Positions 62,974 through 64,000 of a stretch of 64,000 nucleotides of DNA are shown one piece after another (positions within the stretch are counted from its first letter, which is position 1; each line of letters begins with the position of its first letter). Source of the stretch: Phoebastria nigripes. Its lineage: Eukaryota; Chordata; Aves; Procellariiformes; Diomedeidae. A model generated the notes under the pieces. That model was not told the DNA's origin. It worked only from the letters and a program-made list of their open reading frames with translations, and searched no databases. The DNA is taken from contig JAYKAV010003060.1 of assembly GCA_035582835.1 (NCBI GenBank), forward strand, positions 8,852-72,851, in the 5' to 3' direction. The position numbers and the translations under genes are program-made.

Positions 62974-64000
62974 CTGAAAGACAAAAAACTCTACTCATTG
63001 AGGATATGCCTAGGGAGACAAGTTGTCAAGCAAGCGAGCAAGGCAATGGTCCAGCTCATACTGTCTTAGACAAGCACTTTGGTGAGGTGTAACACATAAT
63101 TGCAGATCTAAACCCTGTAAAACTTNGGGGAATCCTTGATTGGGACAGGGACTCTGTTTATCTGCACTGGGCTCAGTTTGTGTCTCAGCAGGTTCATTTA
63201 CTTGGCCAGGACCAGCCACAGCTTATTTTGTCTGAGGTGCGTGCGCAGTTCTGCCTCCTAGTTATGCATGGATGTAAGATCTGACAGGGCACTGGGGCCC
63301 TTGTACAGGCAATTTGCACACAGAAGGATTTCACTGAATTGTGACCAAAAAAAAATCCTTGCATGATTCAATGAAGCACTTCAGACAGCAGGTAATACTG
63401 ACTAGTCTCTCAGGCTATCTGCTAGATGCTTTAGCTTTACCATTTCCTGCTCCTTTGATCAGGGGCTTTTGCAGATCCTAGGGAGAATTCCTCTCTGGGC
63501 TTCCCCCCCCCACCCCAGTGACCTGAAATCTGAAGAATGGAGACTCTTGAGCAGAAACAGCTGTTCCTCTGCAAACTTCATCCACTAACAGCTTCAGGGC
63601 TACAAGTGGCAATCGAGAGTGCCCCAGTGAGTAATTGGCTGCACTCTGCTGTCCTAGTTAGTAAATGTCTTCCTCCCTCTTTTTAACTTAATGTATGCCT
63701 ATTAACTCTTTAGGCCAAAATTCTGGCATAGCTGGATATACTCTATATATGAATATATATTTTCTGTATGGATATACTTCAGGAGGAGCAGACTTTGAGA
63801 TCTCCTGAGGATAACAGTGCCTGGGGAGATGCTGGCGGCTGGTCACAGGGGACCAGGTGGGAGGACTGCATGGTGTCATGGTGGCTTCCCAGGGCTGGTG
63901 GTGGCTGCTGAACTGTGCGTGTATTTCGAGGGAAATGAAGGGGTTCAGGAGTGAGTAGCTCAGTAAAAGGGACAAATATTAACCTCCTGCTCTGCGCAAC
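62974..64000 (-). other. SLC26A3: SLC26A3 intron 8, running off the window
   Basis: I looked for exon 8 (83 nt, ending at a split glycine codon) and did not find it, so it lies beyond 64000. The stretch has one N at 63126 and a C run near 63505. The open frames are not convincing. Confidence 0.8.

Overview
The window is vertebrate, almost certainly avian, nuclear DNA. Genes are split into short exons with GT-AG introns. There are three CR1 LINE copies with the avian-type 3' end, and three solo LTRs of endogenous retroviruses. The gene order matches a block known from human 7q22 (BCAP29 - SLC26A4 - CBLL1 - SLC26A3). One LTR family resembles LTRs I recall as common in neoavian birds, so a neoavian species is my guess, but the sequence does not prove it. 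A 110-base N gap and scattered single Ns mark it as a draft assembly.

Layout. 1-1.8 kb: the last coding exon of a BCAP29-like ER protein (+) ending in a KKXX retrieval signal, and its 3' UTR. 1.8-7.9 kb: intergenic DNA with a candidate 42-nt exon and two perfect hairpins. 7.9-8.8 kb: CpG island and 5' end of SLC26A4. 8464-33826: all 20 coding exons of SLC26A4 (pendrin), joining without a break into 779 aa, followed by a ~2.9 kb 3' UTR. 37.4-38.9 kb: CpG-island promoter of CBLL1. 38273-44577: six coding exons of CBLL1 (Hakai E3 ligase), 493 aa. 45-53.3 kb: intergenic DNA with a solo LTR and an old LINE relic. 53973-62973 (-): the last 13 coding exons of SLC26A3 (DRA); exons upstream of exon 9 lie past the right edge.

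The two SLC26 genes are paralogous anion exchangers arranged tail to tail with CBLL1 between them. Nine of the ten exons from 9 to 19 other than exon 17 can be compared and are identical in length in the two genes, as expected from an old tandem duplication. Pendrin exchanges chloride, iodide and bicarbonate; DRA exchanges chloride and bicarbonate; CBLL1 is a ubiquitin ligase with no direct link to transport. I see no operon, CRISPR array, RNA gene or new multi-gene system. The most interesting signals are the LTR insertions in SLC26A4 intron 16, a tandem splice acceptor in CBLL1, and the unexplained candidate exon at 2360-2401.
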